From Marinobacterium iners DSM 11526 (GTDB lineage Bacteria; Pseudomonadota; Gammaproteobacteria; Pseudomonadales; Balneatricaceae): a stretch of 64,000 nucleotides of DNA. Below the pieces are notes generated by a model. It made no database searches and had not been told where the DNA came from. It worked only from the letters and a program-made list of their open reading frames with translations. How positions within the stretch are numbered: position 1 is the first letter of the stretch; every line of letters begins with the position of its first letter. The position numbers and the translations under genes were made by a program. Location: assembly GCF_900107855.1 (NCBI RefSeq), contig NZ_FNRJ01000001.1:248001-312000 (forward strand). The letters are read 5' to 3'. Positions 1 through 8,308 of this stretch are shown here, piece after piece.

Positions 1-127
1 GCAACAGGGCGAAACCGGTGAGTGCCTTCAATTGAAAACCACCGGCACTGTAAATAATACACACCAGCACCAGCACGAGCGCAGCCAATAAAAGGCGCTC
101 TGATTTCAGCTTTGTTTTTATAGTCAT
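1..127 (-). CDS. N-terminus of an unrecognised membrane-anchored protein (cut by window edge)
   Basis: Only the first 42 codons are inside the window. The protein begins MTIKTKLKSER, followed by a strongly hydrophobic stretch rich in Leu, Ala and Val (about residues 12-26), which looks like an uncleaved signal anchor or signal peptide. It starts 54 bases after the stop of the RND transporter gene on the same strand, so it is probably the next gene of the DUF1302-DUF1329-YCF48-RND operon. The ribosome binding site is weak (a GAG about 9 bases before the ATG). Too little is visible to name a family. Confidence 0.5.
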   Translation of the reverse strand, partial: MTIKTKLKSERLLLAALVLVLVCIIYSAGGFQLKALTGFALL

Positions 128-181
128 CAGAGATTACTCAAGAATAAAAGGACATCCCTGTCATGAAATCGCGTGTTTATG

Positions 182-2572
182 TCATGCTTTTTTTCTAAGC
201 AAGAAGTACCCCAGAGAGGGCAGCAATATCAGTGCTCCGAGCATGTTCCAGATGAACATGAATGCCAGTAGGATACCCATGTCCGCCTGGAACTTGATGG
301 GCGACAGCACCCAGGTAAAGACCGCCACACCCAGTGTAATGCCAGTCAACACAACCACTTTTCCGGTAAACAGCAGGGCCTGATAGTAAGCCTCTGACAA
401 CGTTTTTCCTTCTTTCAGGCGCGCCATGGTCACTGTGAGAATATAGAGGGCATAATCGACCCCGATACCGACGCCCAATGCAATCACGGGCAGTGTTGCC
501 ACCTTAACCCCAATATTCAGCCAAACCATCAGCGCCTGGCAGAGTATGGATGTCAACATCAAGGGCAGTACCGCACACACAACCGCACGCCAGGACCGGA
601 AGGTAATGAAAGCAAGCAGGATAACGGCGGAATAGACCAGCACCAGCATTTGCACATTGGCCTTTTCCACCACGATATTGGTGGCGGCTTCGATACCGGC
701 ATTGCCGGCGGCACTCAAAAAGCGGATCTTGTCACTGTTGTATTGGGCCGCGAAACGCTCCACTGTTTCGACGACGCTGTGCAACGTATCGGCTTTGTGG
801 TCTTTAAGGTAGGCATAAACAGTCAGCAAATCACAGTTTTGATTAAACAGCTCACGCGGTGCCCGTGTGATAATGGCATTCAACATCCCCTGAGAACGCG
901 GAATGCCATACCATTTAAGGCTGCCTTCATTCATGCCGACCTGCGCAATCTTGGCCAGTCCGGCAAGTGAACTGGTGGACTCCACGGCCGGCAACTGGGC
1001 CAGCTGACGCTCCAGAGCATCGACAGCCATCAGTGTGTCATAGTGCGCACACTCATACTGCCCCGTGCGCACCATTACAACATAGACGTCACTGCTGGCG
1101 GCGTAGTTGTCTACCATGAACCTGTTATCCAGGTTGTAACGCGAGTCCGCTCGCAGTTCCGGTGCTCCCTGACCGGTATCACCGATTCTAACCTTGGAGC
1201 TGACGACCAGCCCAACGCCACCCAGCGCAATAGAAAAGACCACAACAAGCGTCGCGTAACGTTTTTGGGTGAACAGGTCCAGCCATGCCCAGAATGGGTG
1301 TTTGCTATGTTCCGTATCGTTGAGATCGGCAATCTCAGCACGAATACTGCGTTCGGCAGCTTTTGCATTCACTCCAGTGTAAGACAGGAGCACAGGCAAC
1401 AGGATCAAATTGGTAAAAATCAACACCGCTACACCGATGCTGGCCGTCACTGCCAGATCCTGAATCACCGGAATATCAATGACCATCAGAACAGCGAAGC
1501 CAATCGCATCAGACAGCAAGGCTGTCAAACCGGCCAGAAAAAGGCGACGGAAGGTGTAACGCGCTGCCAGCAACTTGTGCACACCTCGACCAATATCCTG
1601 CATGATGCCGTTCATTTTCTGCGCGCCATGACTCATGCCGATGGCAAACACCAGAAAAGGAACGAGAATCGAGTAGGGATCCAGGTCGTAGCCCAGCAGG
1701 GGCAACAATCCCAGCAGCCAAACCACAGCCGTCAGCGAACTCAGCACGACCAACAACGTGCTGCGGAGGCAGCGGGTATAAAGATAAAGTACAAGCATCG
1801 CGATGGCGATCGTCAGGGCAAAGAACAGCAACACCTGCTTCAGCCCCTCGATCAGATCGCCCACGACCTTTGCAAATCCGGTGATATGGATGCGAACCTT
1901 GTTTGATTCGTACTTGCTTCTCAACTCTTCGAGCTGCTGCGAGAACGCATGGTAGTCAATGCGCTCTCCCGTTGATGCATCAGTTTCCTGCAGCGGCACC
2001 AACAGAATGGAAGACTTGAAGTTTGCTGCCACAAGCTGACCGATCTCGCCTGACCGCTCAACATTGTTGCGTACCTGATCGAGGCTTTCAGCCGAACCAT
2101 CATATCCATCCGGTATGACAGGGCCTCCGTCCAGACCCTCTTCTGTCACGCCGGTCCAGCGTACGGCCGGCGCCCAAAGTGATTTCATGAAGGGGCGATC
2201 GACACCGGGCAACAGAAAAATCTCGTCGTGGATTTTTCGCAAGGTGTCCATGTACTCGGCATCGAAGATGGTGCCTTCCGCGTTTTCAACCGCAATCCGA
2301 AGGGTATTGCCCGTACCCGCCATTTGTTTGCGGTTTTCAAGGAAATTAACGATGAAGGGATGACTGGTTGGAATCATCTTTTCAAAGGCTGCACTCATGC
2401 CAAGATTGATTGACTGCATCCCCAGAAACACTGTAATCGCCATGCAAATCAGGATCACGGCGATACGATTGTTAAACAGAAGCCGCTCCGTCAGCCGACC
2501 GGAACGGGTATCAAAATCTTCCAGGTGACGAATCATCTCACCTGTATGGGCTTGATTGGAGCTATTCATCAC
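182..2572 (-). CDS. RND/MMPL-family transporter
   Basis: A 796-residue inner-membrane protein with the two-fold layout of RND/MMPL transporters. One membrane helix lies near residues 35-55, followed by a large periplasmic loop and a bundle of helices around residues 245-400. A second loop and helix bundle repeat this from about residue 440 to the end. It lacks the length of AcrB-type pumps and fits the HpnN/MMPL lipid-exporter class. The start overlaps the stop of the upstream YCF48-like gene by four bases (ATGA), so translation is probably coupled. Proteins of this type are often found with DUF1302, DUF1329 and YCF48-like proteins near catabolic genes for hydrophobic or aromatic compounds. 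The substrate is unknown; export or uptake of an aromatic compound is inference from context. Confidence 0.85.
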   Translation of the reverse strand: MMNSSNQAHTGEMIRHLEDFDTRSGRLTERLLFNNRIAVILICMAITVFLGMQSINLGMSAAFEKMIPTSHPFIVNFLENRKQMAGTGNTLRIAVENAEGTIFDAEYMDTLRKIHDEIFLLPGVDRPFMKSLWAPAVRWTGVTEEGLDGGPVIPDGYDGSAESLDQVRNNVERSGEIGQLVAANFKSSILLVPLQETDASTGERIDYHAFSQQLEELRSKYESNKVRIHITGFAKVVGDLIEGLKQVLLFFALTIAIAMLVLYLYTRCLRSTLLVVLSSLTAVVWLLGLLPLLGYDLDPYSILVPFLVFAIGMSHGAQKMNGIMQDIGRGVHKLLAARYTFRRLFLAGLTALLSDAIGFAVLMVIDIPVIQDLAVTASIGVAVLIFTNLILLPVLLSYTGVNAKAAERSIRAEIADLNDTEHSKHPFWAWLDLFTQKRYATLVVVFSIALGGVGLVVSSKVRIGDTGQGAPELRADSRYNLDNRFMVDNYAASSDVYVVMVRTGQYECAHYDTLMAVDALERQLAQLPAVESTSSLAGLAKIAQVGMNEGSLKWYGIPRSQGMLNAIITRAPRELFNQNCDLLTVYAYLKDHKADTLHSVVETVERFAAQYNSDKIRFLSAAGNAGIEAATNIVVEKANVQMLVLVYSAVILLAFITFRSWRAVVCAVLPLMLTSILCQALMVWLNIGVKVATLPVIALGVGIGVDYALYILTVTMARLKEGKTLSEAYYQALLFTGKVVVLTGITLGVAVFTWVLSPIKFQADMGILLAFMFIWNMLGALILLPSLGYFLLRKKA

Positions 2573-3687
2573 TTGTCTTCCAACGCAAAAATGGAATCTT
2601 CCAGACGCACGGGGCCCCTTGCGGTGGCGAGTATCAGGGCGCCATCACGGGCAAGCGTCATGTCTGTAATTGAAGGTACCGGGTTGATATCCAGCTTCTT
2701 GAAATCCAGGCCTCGGTCGTTGCCCAGCATCAGATGGCCACCCTCGTCAGCCAATAGAATGTGGCCATCCTTCAGTTTAAGCCCTGCCGTCAGGGTCGCC
2801 TCCGAGCCGAGATCAATCGCCTCCCAGCCCGCATTGCTGCTGCACCAGACATTTCCTCTGAGCCCAAATACCAGCAACTCATCGTTGTACAAGGGCACAA
2901 AACCGAAGAACGTTCCCTCATAGGGGGTTTCCACTCGGGAGTAGGTCAACGCCTCGGCCCCGTGTCGGAACAGATTCCCCTGCTCACCGGCAATGATGCG
3001 ACGACTGCCTTCCATCTGGACCGAGTAAAGATGTCGGCCACCCGTGTTTGGAATCAGCTCCACACTGGACTGCCAGCTCTGCCCCCCATCAAGGGTATGC
3101 AGGGCGATGCCATAGGCACCGACCGCCCAACCCCGGTTTTGGTCAGCAAAGAACAGGTCAAGAAACGGCTTGTCGGCGCCTTCCTTGACAAGGTATTCGG
3201 CATTGCGGACGGCATCTTCTGCGTCCGGCATACCGGCATCAAGCCTGCGCCTGGCTTCCTGATAAATCAGATCGGCGGCCTTGTAGCCATCCATTTGCAA
3301 CGTCCAGGTTTCGCCGCCATCGGCCGTGTGAAGAATCACACCACTATGGCCGGCAGCCCAGCCGTCCATGGGTGAAGCAAACTCAACATCAGTCAACGTT
3401 ACGCTGACCGGTACACCTGAGCTCTGGCGCCAGCTGCGCCCGTTATCATCCGACAACAGAACAATGCCCTTCTCACCTACCGAGACAAGACGCTCACCTG
3501 CCAACGCGATACCGAGCTGGATCGACTGGAGTCCTCGGGCGGCTTGCTGTGCCGGCAATTCCAGAAGATCGGGCACTGAGTTTCGATCTGCAGGCTGAGC
3601 CAATGAAAAGTCAGCTGCACTGATCAGCAGCGTGCTCAATACCGAGGCTTTCAACACCTGGTTGAATCTGGCGTTTTTTATTTTCAT
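2569..3687 (-). CDS. YCF48-like beta-propeller protein, exported
   Basis: A 372-residue protein with a signal peptide (basic start, hydrophobic core about residues 14-28, cleavage after the Ala of SLAQ). It carries at least four BNR/YCF48-type blades of the form G-W-A-x-G-x-x-G-x-I-L-H-T-x-D-G-G-x-x-W, for example near residues 110-130 and 190-210. Such proteins are related to the photosystem II assembly factor YCF48, but in non-phototrophs they occur as periplasmic partners of RND transporters and DUF1302/DUF1329 proteins. The start has a purine-rich upstream stretch. It is separated from DUF1329 by a 92-base spacer holding two strong hairpins, and overlaps the RND gene by four bases. The role is unknown; a scaffold or adaptor between the outer-membrane proteins and the transporter is a guess from gene order. 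Confidence 0.8.
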   Translation of the reverse strand: MKIKNARFNQVLKASVLSTLLISAADFSLAQPADRNSVPDLLELPAQQAARGLQSIQLGIALAGERLVSVGEKGIVLLSDDNGRSWRQSSGVPVSVTLTDVEFASPMDGWAAGHSGVILHTADGGETWTLQMDGYKAADLIYQEARRRLDAGMPDAEDAVRNAEYLVKEGADKPFLDLFFADQNRGWAVGAYGIALHTLDGGQSWQSSVELIPNTGGRHLYSVQMEGSRRIIAGEQGNLFRHGAEALTYSRVETPYEGTFFGFVPLYNDELLVFGLRGNVWCSSNAGWEAIDLGSEATLTAGLKLKDGHILLADEGGHLMLGNDRGLDFKKLDINPVPSITDMTLARDGALILATARGPVRLEDSIFALEDK

Positions 3688-3710
3688 CTTTGACTACTCA
3701 ACTGGCGGGT

Positions 3711-3775
3711 TTACCGGGTACCTGCCCGGTAATTGGCCGAGTCGCCTGCACCGGCAATACCGATGCAGGCGACTC
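3711..3775. repeat. two tandem stem-loops between DUF1329 and YCF48 genes
   Basis: The 92-base spacer holds two perfect inverted repeats. One has 8-base arms (TTACCGGG, 3711-3718, with CCCGGTAA, 3725-3732) around a 6-base loop. The other has 12-base arms (GAGTCGCCTGCA, 3739-3750, with TGCAGGCGACTC, 3764-3775) around a 13-base loop. In the minus-strand transcript neither is followed by a U-run, so they look like mRNA processing or stability elements protecting the upstream DUF1302-DUF1329 message, not a simple terminator. Confidence 0.75.
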
Positions 3776-3779
3776 AGTT

Positions 3780-5132
3780 TTAGCGAATGGCTTCTGCAGC
3801 AACAGCATCACCAGTGAAGAAGGTTTCCGGTTTAGTCTCAACAATGCGGAAGTTTTCTTCGTTCAGGGCCTGAATCACGCTCATGGTGTTGGCCTGCAGA
3901 TTGAACACGGTGGCGGTTTTCATCATCAAGGTTGGTATCTTGGGCACGACAAAAGGCGTTACCATGGATGTCCGCCACAGCTTGTCTTCAGCGTCGTAAC
4001 CATCAACCAGCAGGACCAGCCAGCTGTCTTCGTCAACATAATAGGTTCGCTTGGGCACGGCATGACGCTTGCCATCAGCCACATTGGCTTCTACAACCCA
4101 TACACGGTGCTTTTCCCAACGCATGTGATCCGGATTCAGGTGGTATGTGCTCAGAGCATCATCAAGTGAAGCGCCGACAAAGTTGTTGGTGTTGTAGGGT
4201 ACCAACAGTTCCTGTTTGCCTTTCAACGTCCAGTTGAAGCGATCAACAGAACCGAAGAAGCCCTGTACCTCATCGAAGTAGTTGGCACCTGAGGCCACGA
4301 AGTCCGGGGTATCGTAAGAGACTGTCGGAGCACGACGCACGCGTCGCTGCCCCAGCAGATACTGCCATGCCTGACGCGGCTGATCACGATCAATGCTGTC
4401 TCGTACCACCAGAGACTCACCGGCCTTGAAAGGCGGTTCCAGCGTATTGAAACGGAACATTGAGTACTCGCCTGACCAGTCTTGTGGCGTTGCATCCTTG
4501 TAGTACTGCGGATACTGGAAGGAGATGTCATTACGGGTCGCCAGGGTATGACTGCCATCGGCATTACCCACAATGTTCTTGAACGTGTACTCAATAGACG
4601 GCGCTTCCACACGCATCAGGAAGTTCCACATCACTTCCACGCCTTCCTGTGGAATCGGGAACGGGATACCGCCTGCACAACCCTCAACGGAGTAGCCACC
4701 CTCAATCAGCTTGCATCGAGTCGCATTCGCCAGGGTGTTGTCATACACCGATTGAGGCGCCGCCATGGTACGGTGAGTTGGATAGACATCAAGCCGGAAA
4801 CTGTCCGGGTATTTCTGCAGCATGGCCTGTACGCCATCGCTCAGCAGCGCCTGATATTGAGACATGTTTTGTGCCGTCACTTGGTACAACGGCTTTTCAT
4901 CGGCAAAAATGGACTTGGGAATGTCGCCAATATAGTCACCGGGCAGCATCTCGGTCATACCGCCCGTCCAGGCGGGAATGCTGCCATCGGCATTAGCGGC
5001 TTTTTCACCGCCAAGTGGTGTCAGGTCGACACTCAAGCGAGCCGCTTCCTCGGCAGAAACACCCGCCTGCACCTGCGGTGCCACAATTAACAGGGCCGCA
5101 ACACCGGCCAGAATGGATGAAGTGGATTTCAT
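3780..5132 (-). CDS. DUF1329 outer-membrane/periplasmic protein
   Basis: A 450-residue protein of the DUF1329 family (LolB-like fold in the family literature). A signal peptide is visible: MKSTSSILAGVAALL, then cleavage after VQA. I place the start at 5132 because AGGAG lies 8 bases upstream on the minus strand; the frame stays open 12 codons further but without a ribosome binding site. DUF1329 genes nearly always sit beside DUF1302 genes, as here, 32 bases downstream. They recur near hydrocarbon, terpene, sterol and aromatic degradation genes. The biochemical role is not established; involvement in substrate passage across or out of the outer membrane is inference. It is followed by the tandem hairpins at 3711-3775. 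Confidence 0.85.
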   Translation of the reverse strand: MKSTSSILAGVAALLIVAPQVQAGVSAEEAARLSVDLTPLGGEKAANADGSIPAWTGGMTEMLPGDYIGDIPKSIFADEKPLYQVTAQNMSQYQALLSDGVQAMLQKYPDSFRLDVYPTHRTMAAPQSVYDNTLANATRCKLIEGGYSVEGCAGGIPFPIPQEGVEVMWNFLMRVEAPSIEYTFKNIVGNADGSHTLATRNDISFQYPQYYKDATPQDWSGEYSMFRFNTLEPPFKAGESLVVRDSIDRDQPRQAWQYLLGQRRVRRAPTVSYDTPDFVASGANYFDEVQGFFGSVDRFNWTLKGKQELLVPYNTNNFVGASLDDALSTYHLNPDHMRWEKHRVWVVEANVADGKRHAVPKRTYYVDEDSWLVLLVDGYDAEDKLWRTSMVTPFVVPKIPTLMMKTATVFNLQANTMSVIQALNEENFRIVETKPETFFTGDAVAAEAIR

Positions 5133-5164
5133 TATTGTTCTCCTAACCACGAGTTCGTAACAGA

Positions 5165-6847
5165 TCAAAACGTGCGCTGGATCGACAGTGAGATGAAGTC
5201 ACGGTCACCGTGGAAGTTGTCGTAGGACAGCTCCGGTACCGCCGTACCGTACTTCACGATCGAACCGGCACTGCCGATGTAATGGGTGTAATTGAGTGCA
5301 GCCTGCCAGATACGCTGGTAATCGGCTGTCAGGCCCAGACTGATGTTGCCGCCACCCTCAGACGGGAACAGCACGCCGTTAACGGAAGAACGCCCGGACA
5401 GACCATATCCCACACCGATCGGCGTTTTCAGATCCAATCCAGGCAGTACCTGAAAGTATTCCGGAGTGAACACAAACTGCAGCGCACTGGCACTGCGGGT
5501 GGCGGATGGATCAAGCTGATCGGCGTTATCGCTGATGCTCAGCCGGCGGTTGTAGGCGAATTCGCCGATGAAGGTAGCGCCATCCCAGAGGGCACTTTCG
5601 GGCAACACGCTGATCATGGAGAGGTTCAAGTGCATGGTGCGACCAACCGGATAGGCGGCATTGTTGTCACCGTCCGAGAACTGGTTGGTAATAACAGTAT
5701 TGCCGCTGGCTACTAAAGGCTGGTTGTCACGGAATGACAATTCGCCCGCCACATTGGTCTCGCCGACCAGCGTACTGAAGCTGGCACCCACAGTGCGAAT
5801 GTCTTCGCCAAACACCTCGACGTAGTCACCTACACTGCCCGGCTGTACGTTAGAGCCCGGGCGCGCGTAGAACTGAGGCAGTTTTTCGTGGAACTGGGCG
5901 GCATACAGGCCATATTCGGCGTTGTCAGTCTTGAAACGTACCTGCATACCGAACTGGCCACTGTCACTGGGTTCAATGTCTTCACCGCGATACACGACCG
6001 CTCCCGGCCCCAGTATCAGGCTTTCACCGCCTTCATCGACGAAGTCGGCAAAGCTGAAGTAGCTGCCAGCGCCGGGGATACGCGTCTTGCGCCACTCCAG
6101 CTGGTAGTAGGCACCGATCGTGAGATCAGAACTTAACTGCATCTGGCCAGACAACTGACCCACCGGGCGCAGAATTTCCTGGAACTGGGAGTTGGGTACC
6201 GACAGTGCCTTGACCAGATCCAAAGAGGTCTGGGCCGCCGCAATACCGTTCGAGCCAAAAAAGAGGCTTTCGCCGTACAGCTGTGTAAAGCGTCCCAATT
6301 TCAGGTTCAGGCTTTTGTCAGCCACGTTGAAATTGCCGTAGGCAAAGGCGTCAAGAATCTCGGCATCACCACCATGCAGATCCTTGGTGGCATCGGTGAA
6401 TTGGGTGTAATCCACTGAGCGAGAGTTGACCAATGCACCACCGAGGGCTCCCGGATTATCGGTGTCACGGTGATAGACATCGTCATACCAGGCCGCACCC
6501 GTGAGGCGCAAACCGTATTTGCGTTTATAGGACAGGTTGAACTGCGACAGAATATCCAGACGGTTTGAGATCAGCCCCTTATCGAAGTTAAGGTCACCAT
6601 CGTTGGTGTTGGCCTGTGGTCCAATGGAGTTGTCGGCCACATCGGGGTCGGCATCCTTGAGACGATACCCCAGGCTGTACTTGATCGTATTATCCCAAGT
6701 CATGCGGATGTCGGGGTTGGAGCTGTCGATCTGGAAGGCTTCAACGCCTGTTGCACAGGCGAGAGTGATCAACCCCACCACTACAGGCAATGTGCGCCGA
6801 GTGCCAATAGTGGCTGGCATCGAAGGATTAAATTGCATGCTCATCAT
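5165..6847 (-). CDS. DUF1302 outer-membrane beta-barrel protein
   Basis: A 560-residue protein with a signal peptide (hydrophobic core around residues 19-35, cleavage after VEA) and an aromatic C-terminus, IQRTF, typical of beta-barrel outer-membrane proteins. The body has alternating amphipathic strands rich in Tyr, Gly and Asn. The start at 6847 has AAGGAG 5 bases upstream; in-frame ATGs at 6844 and 6838 are alternatives. It is the first gene of the minus-strand operon with DUF1329, the YCF48-like gene and the RND gene. It faces the LysR regulator across a 171-base promoter region holding the 45-bp operator. DUF1302 proteins are thought to be porin-like; uptake or efflux of aromatic compounds is inferred from the shared operator with dmpC. 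Confidence 0.85.
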   Translation of the reverse strand: MMSMQFNPSMPATIGTRRTLPVVVGLITLACATGVEAFQIDSSNPDIRMTWDNTIKYSLGYRLKDADPDVADNSIGPQANTNDGDLNFDKGLISNRLDILSQFNLSYKRKYGLRLTGAAWYDDVYHRDTDNPGALGGALVNSRSVDYTQFTDATKDLHGGDAEILDAFAYGNFNVADKSLNLKLGRFTQLYGESLFFGSNGIAAAQTSLDLVKALSVPNSQFQEILRPVGQLSGQMQLSSDLTIGAYYQLEWRKTRIPGAGSYFSFADFVDEGGESLILGPGAVVYRGEDIEPSDSGQFGMQVRFKTDNAEYGLYAAQFHEKLPQFYARPGSNVQPGSVGDYVEVFGEDIRTVGASFSTLVGETNVAGELSFRDNQPLVASGNTVITNQFSDGDNNAAYPVGRTMHLNLSMISVLPESALWDGATFIGEFAYNRRLSISDNADQLDPSATRSASALQFVFTPEYFQVLPGLDLKTPIGVGYGLSGRSSVNGVLFPSEGGGNISLGLTADYQRIWQAALNYTHYIGSAGSIVKYGTAVPELSYDNFHGDRDFISLSIQRTF

Positions 6848-6934
6848 GCGATCTCCTTTGTATTATTTTTTATTCTTGTCTCGCTCTTGCCCTGGCAATC
6901 ACGGATATTTTGTACGTTATAGAACTGATCAATT

Positions 6935-6979
6935 ACCTTCCAATACAATTGACTAACCATCTTCATACCCATAAGGTAT
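6935..6979 (-). promoter_or_regulatory. LysR-type operator of the DUF1302 operon (BenM/CatM-like)
   Basis: The palindrome CATACC-CATAA-GGTATG (6964-6980) contains the exact ATAC-N7-GTAT motif known for BenM/CatM/CatR-type LysR regulators. Reading the minus strand, a second box GTATTGGAAGGT (6946-6935) starts 33 bases after the first A of the palindrome, as an activation subsite would. The same two boxes at the same spacing occur upstream of dmpC (13675-13719). The site lies about 40 bases before the LysR start, consistent with autoregulation. A weak sigma70-like promoter toward DUF1302 (TTGATC, 17 bases, AATATC) follows on the minus strand. Confidence 0.75.
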
Positions 6980-7018
6980 GAATAAACGTATAAAAAACCG
7001 CTTTGATGAGACATACCC

Positions 7019-7930
7019 ATGGACCTCAGGAAGCTGAAATACTTTGTAACCGTGGCCGAGGAAGGACACATCAGCCGAGCGGCGACTGTCCTTAACATTT
7101 CCCAGCCACCGTTAACGCGTCAGATCCAGCAACTTGAAGAGGAACTGGGCGTTCAGCTGTTTACCCGCACGGCCAAGGGGATGGAGATCACACATGCCGG
7201 GGCCCTGTTTCTGCAGGAAGCACGCAACATTTTTGCGCTGATTGAGCAGGCAACCGAGCGTACCCAACGCGCAGGACAGGGCCGCCTCGGCCGTTTGGAC
7301 ATTGCCATCTTTGGCTCGGGCATTCTCGAGACGATCCCTCGCATCCTGCTGACATTTCGAAACACCTACCCTGACGTCAAGATTGTGCTGCACACAATGG
7401 ACAAGCACTCGCAGATCGAAGCGCTGCGCCAGCAACGCATCACGATCGGTTTCAATCGCATGGTCGAACCTCAGAGCGACATCAGGACAGAGCTGGTGAT
7501 CACCGAAAAGTTAGTGCTGGCCGTAAGTGATTCATCGCCTCTGGCCGCCCTGCCCGTGATCGATTTCCGCGAGATTGCCAATCACCCGTTGATTCTGTTC
7601 CCCGCACAGAGCCGCCCCAACTTCATTGATAAGGTATTGAAGATGTGTGAGCTATCGGGCTTTGCTCCGCAGATTTCCCAGGAAGTGGATGATGTATTGA
7701 CGGGGGTCGCACTGGTTGCCAGTGGCTTCGGTGTCTGCCTTGTATCGGAAGCGGCACGCACGCTTACCTTGCCAGGCGTCACCTATATTCCCCTGACCAA
7801 TACACCTCCCGGGGCGAGCGCTGACCTCAGCTGCATTTATCGGGAGGGAGACCAGTCTCCAATTCTGAAGGCATTTCTGGGTACGGTTCGGGAGTATTCC
7901 AGACAGCAGCCCCTTGAGACTGAACGCTAA
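7019..7930 (+). CDS. LysR-family transcriptional regulator
   Basis: A 303-residue protein of standard LysR length. A winged helix-turn-helix occupies residues 1-60 (MDLRKLKYFVTVAEEGHISRAA, then the recognition helix around SQPPLTRQIQQLE). The effector-binding domain starts near residue 90 (GRLDIAIFG). The N-terminus is of the BenM/CatM/CbnR style. It is divergent from the DUF1302 operon and adjacent to the 3' end of the dmpC-Q operon. An ATAC-N7-GTAT operator sits in its own promoter and again in front of dmpC, so it is the best candidate regulator for both. The effector is unknown; muconate is the usual ligand of close relatives, but a meta-cleavage intermediate would fit the targets here better. 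Confidence 0.85.
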   Translation: MDLRKLKYFVTVAEEGHISRAATVLNISQPPLTRQIQQLEEELGVQLFTRTAKGMEITHAGALFLQEARNIFALIEQATERTQRAGQGRLGRLDIAIFGSGILETIPRILLTFRNTYPDVKIVLHTMDKHSQIEALRQQRITIGFNRMVEPQSDIRTELVITEKLVLAVSDSSPLAALPVIDFREIANHPLILFPAQSRPNFIDKVLKMCELSGFAPQISQEVDDVLTGVALVASGFGVCLVSEAARTLTLPGVTYIPLTNTPPGASADLSCIYREGDQSPILKAFLGTVREYSRQQPLETER

Positions 7931-7949
7931 AAAGAAGCCATCCCTGGCT
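7930..7949 (-). terminator. weak terminator after dmpQ
   Basis: A short hairpin (AGCCA-TCCC-TGGCT, 7936-7949), read on the minus strand, is followed by TCTTTTT. It lies in the 57 bases between the convergent ends of dmpQ and the LysR gene and could end the dmpC-Q transcript. The stem is only five base pairs, so this is tentative. Confidence 0.4.
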
Positions 7950-7987
7950 GAAGGGGGAGAGTAAACGAAGCAGTCCCGCTCGGTTCT

Positions 7988-8308
7988 TTAGTCCGGTTCA
8001 AATCTGCCTTTCATCTTGCCTATGACACGGATGATGAGGTCACTTTCGGGATAAATCCTGCACGCCAACACGCGATCATGTTCCAGATCATCCTCATTGA
8101 TGTGACTGCGGCTCATCCTTTTGCTGCGGTAATGACCGTGAAGCACTTCGACCTTGCAAACGCCACAGCCGCCGCCCCGACAGCCTGAGGGGATGCCACG
8201 ACGTCCCAGTCGAACCATCCCCTCCAGTACGTTTTGCGTACTGCTGCAGACAAAGGTTTCATCACTGTCGACGATTTCAACACTGAATTTGATCTGGGCA
8301 TCCATCAT
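7988..8308 (-). CDS. dmpQ: plant-type [2Fe-2S] ferredoxin, DmpQ/XylT-like
   Basis: A 106-residue ferredoxin with the cluster ligands in S-G-C-R-G-G-G-C-G-V-C-K and a fourth Cys in LACR near residue 82. Proteins of this type (XylT, DmpQ, NahT) reductively reactivate catechol 2,3-dioxygenase after its active-site iron has been oxidised by substituted catechols. Its start overlaps the stop of dmpG by one base (TGATG), so it is the last gene of the lower pathway operon. In the classical dmp operon dmpQ lies directly before dmpB; here it has moved to the end of a different transcription unit, while dmpB sits in front of dmpK. Confidence 0.85.
   Translation of the reverse strand: MMDAQIKFSVEIVDSDETFVCSSTQNVLEGMVRLGRRGIPSGCRGGGCGVCKVEVLHGHYRSKRMSRSHINEDDLEHDRVLACRIYPESDLIIRVIGKMKGRFEPD

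Noticed and set aside
1043-1906. 287-codon plus-strand open frame
   Set aside because: It is antisense to the RND transporter gene, is rich in Gln, His and Arg in the way of reverse frames, and has no ribosome binding site or family features.
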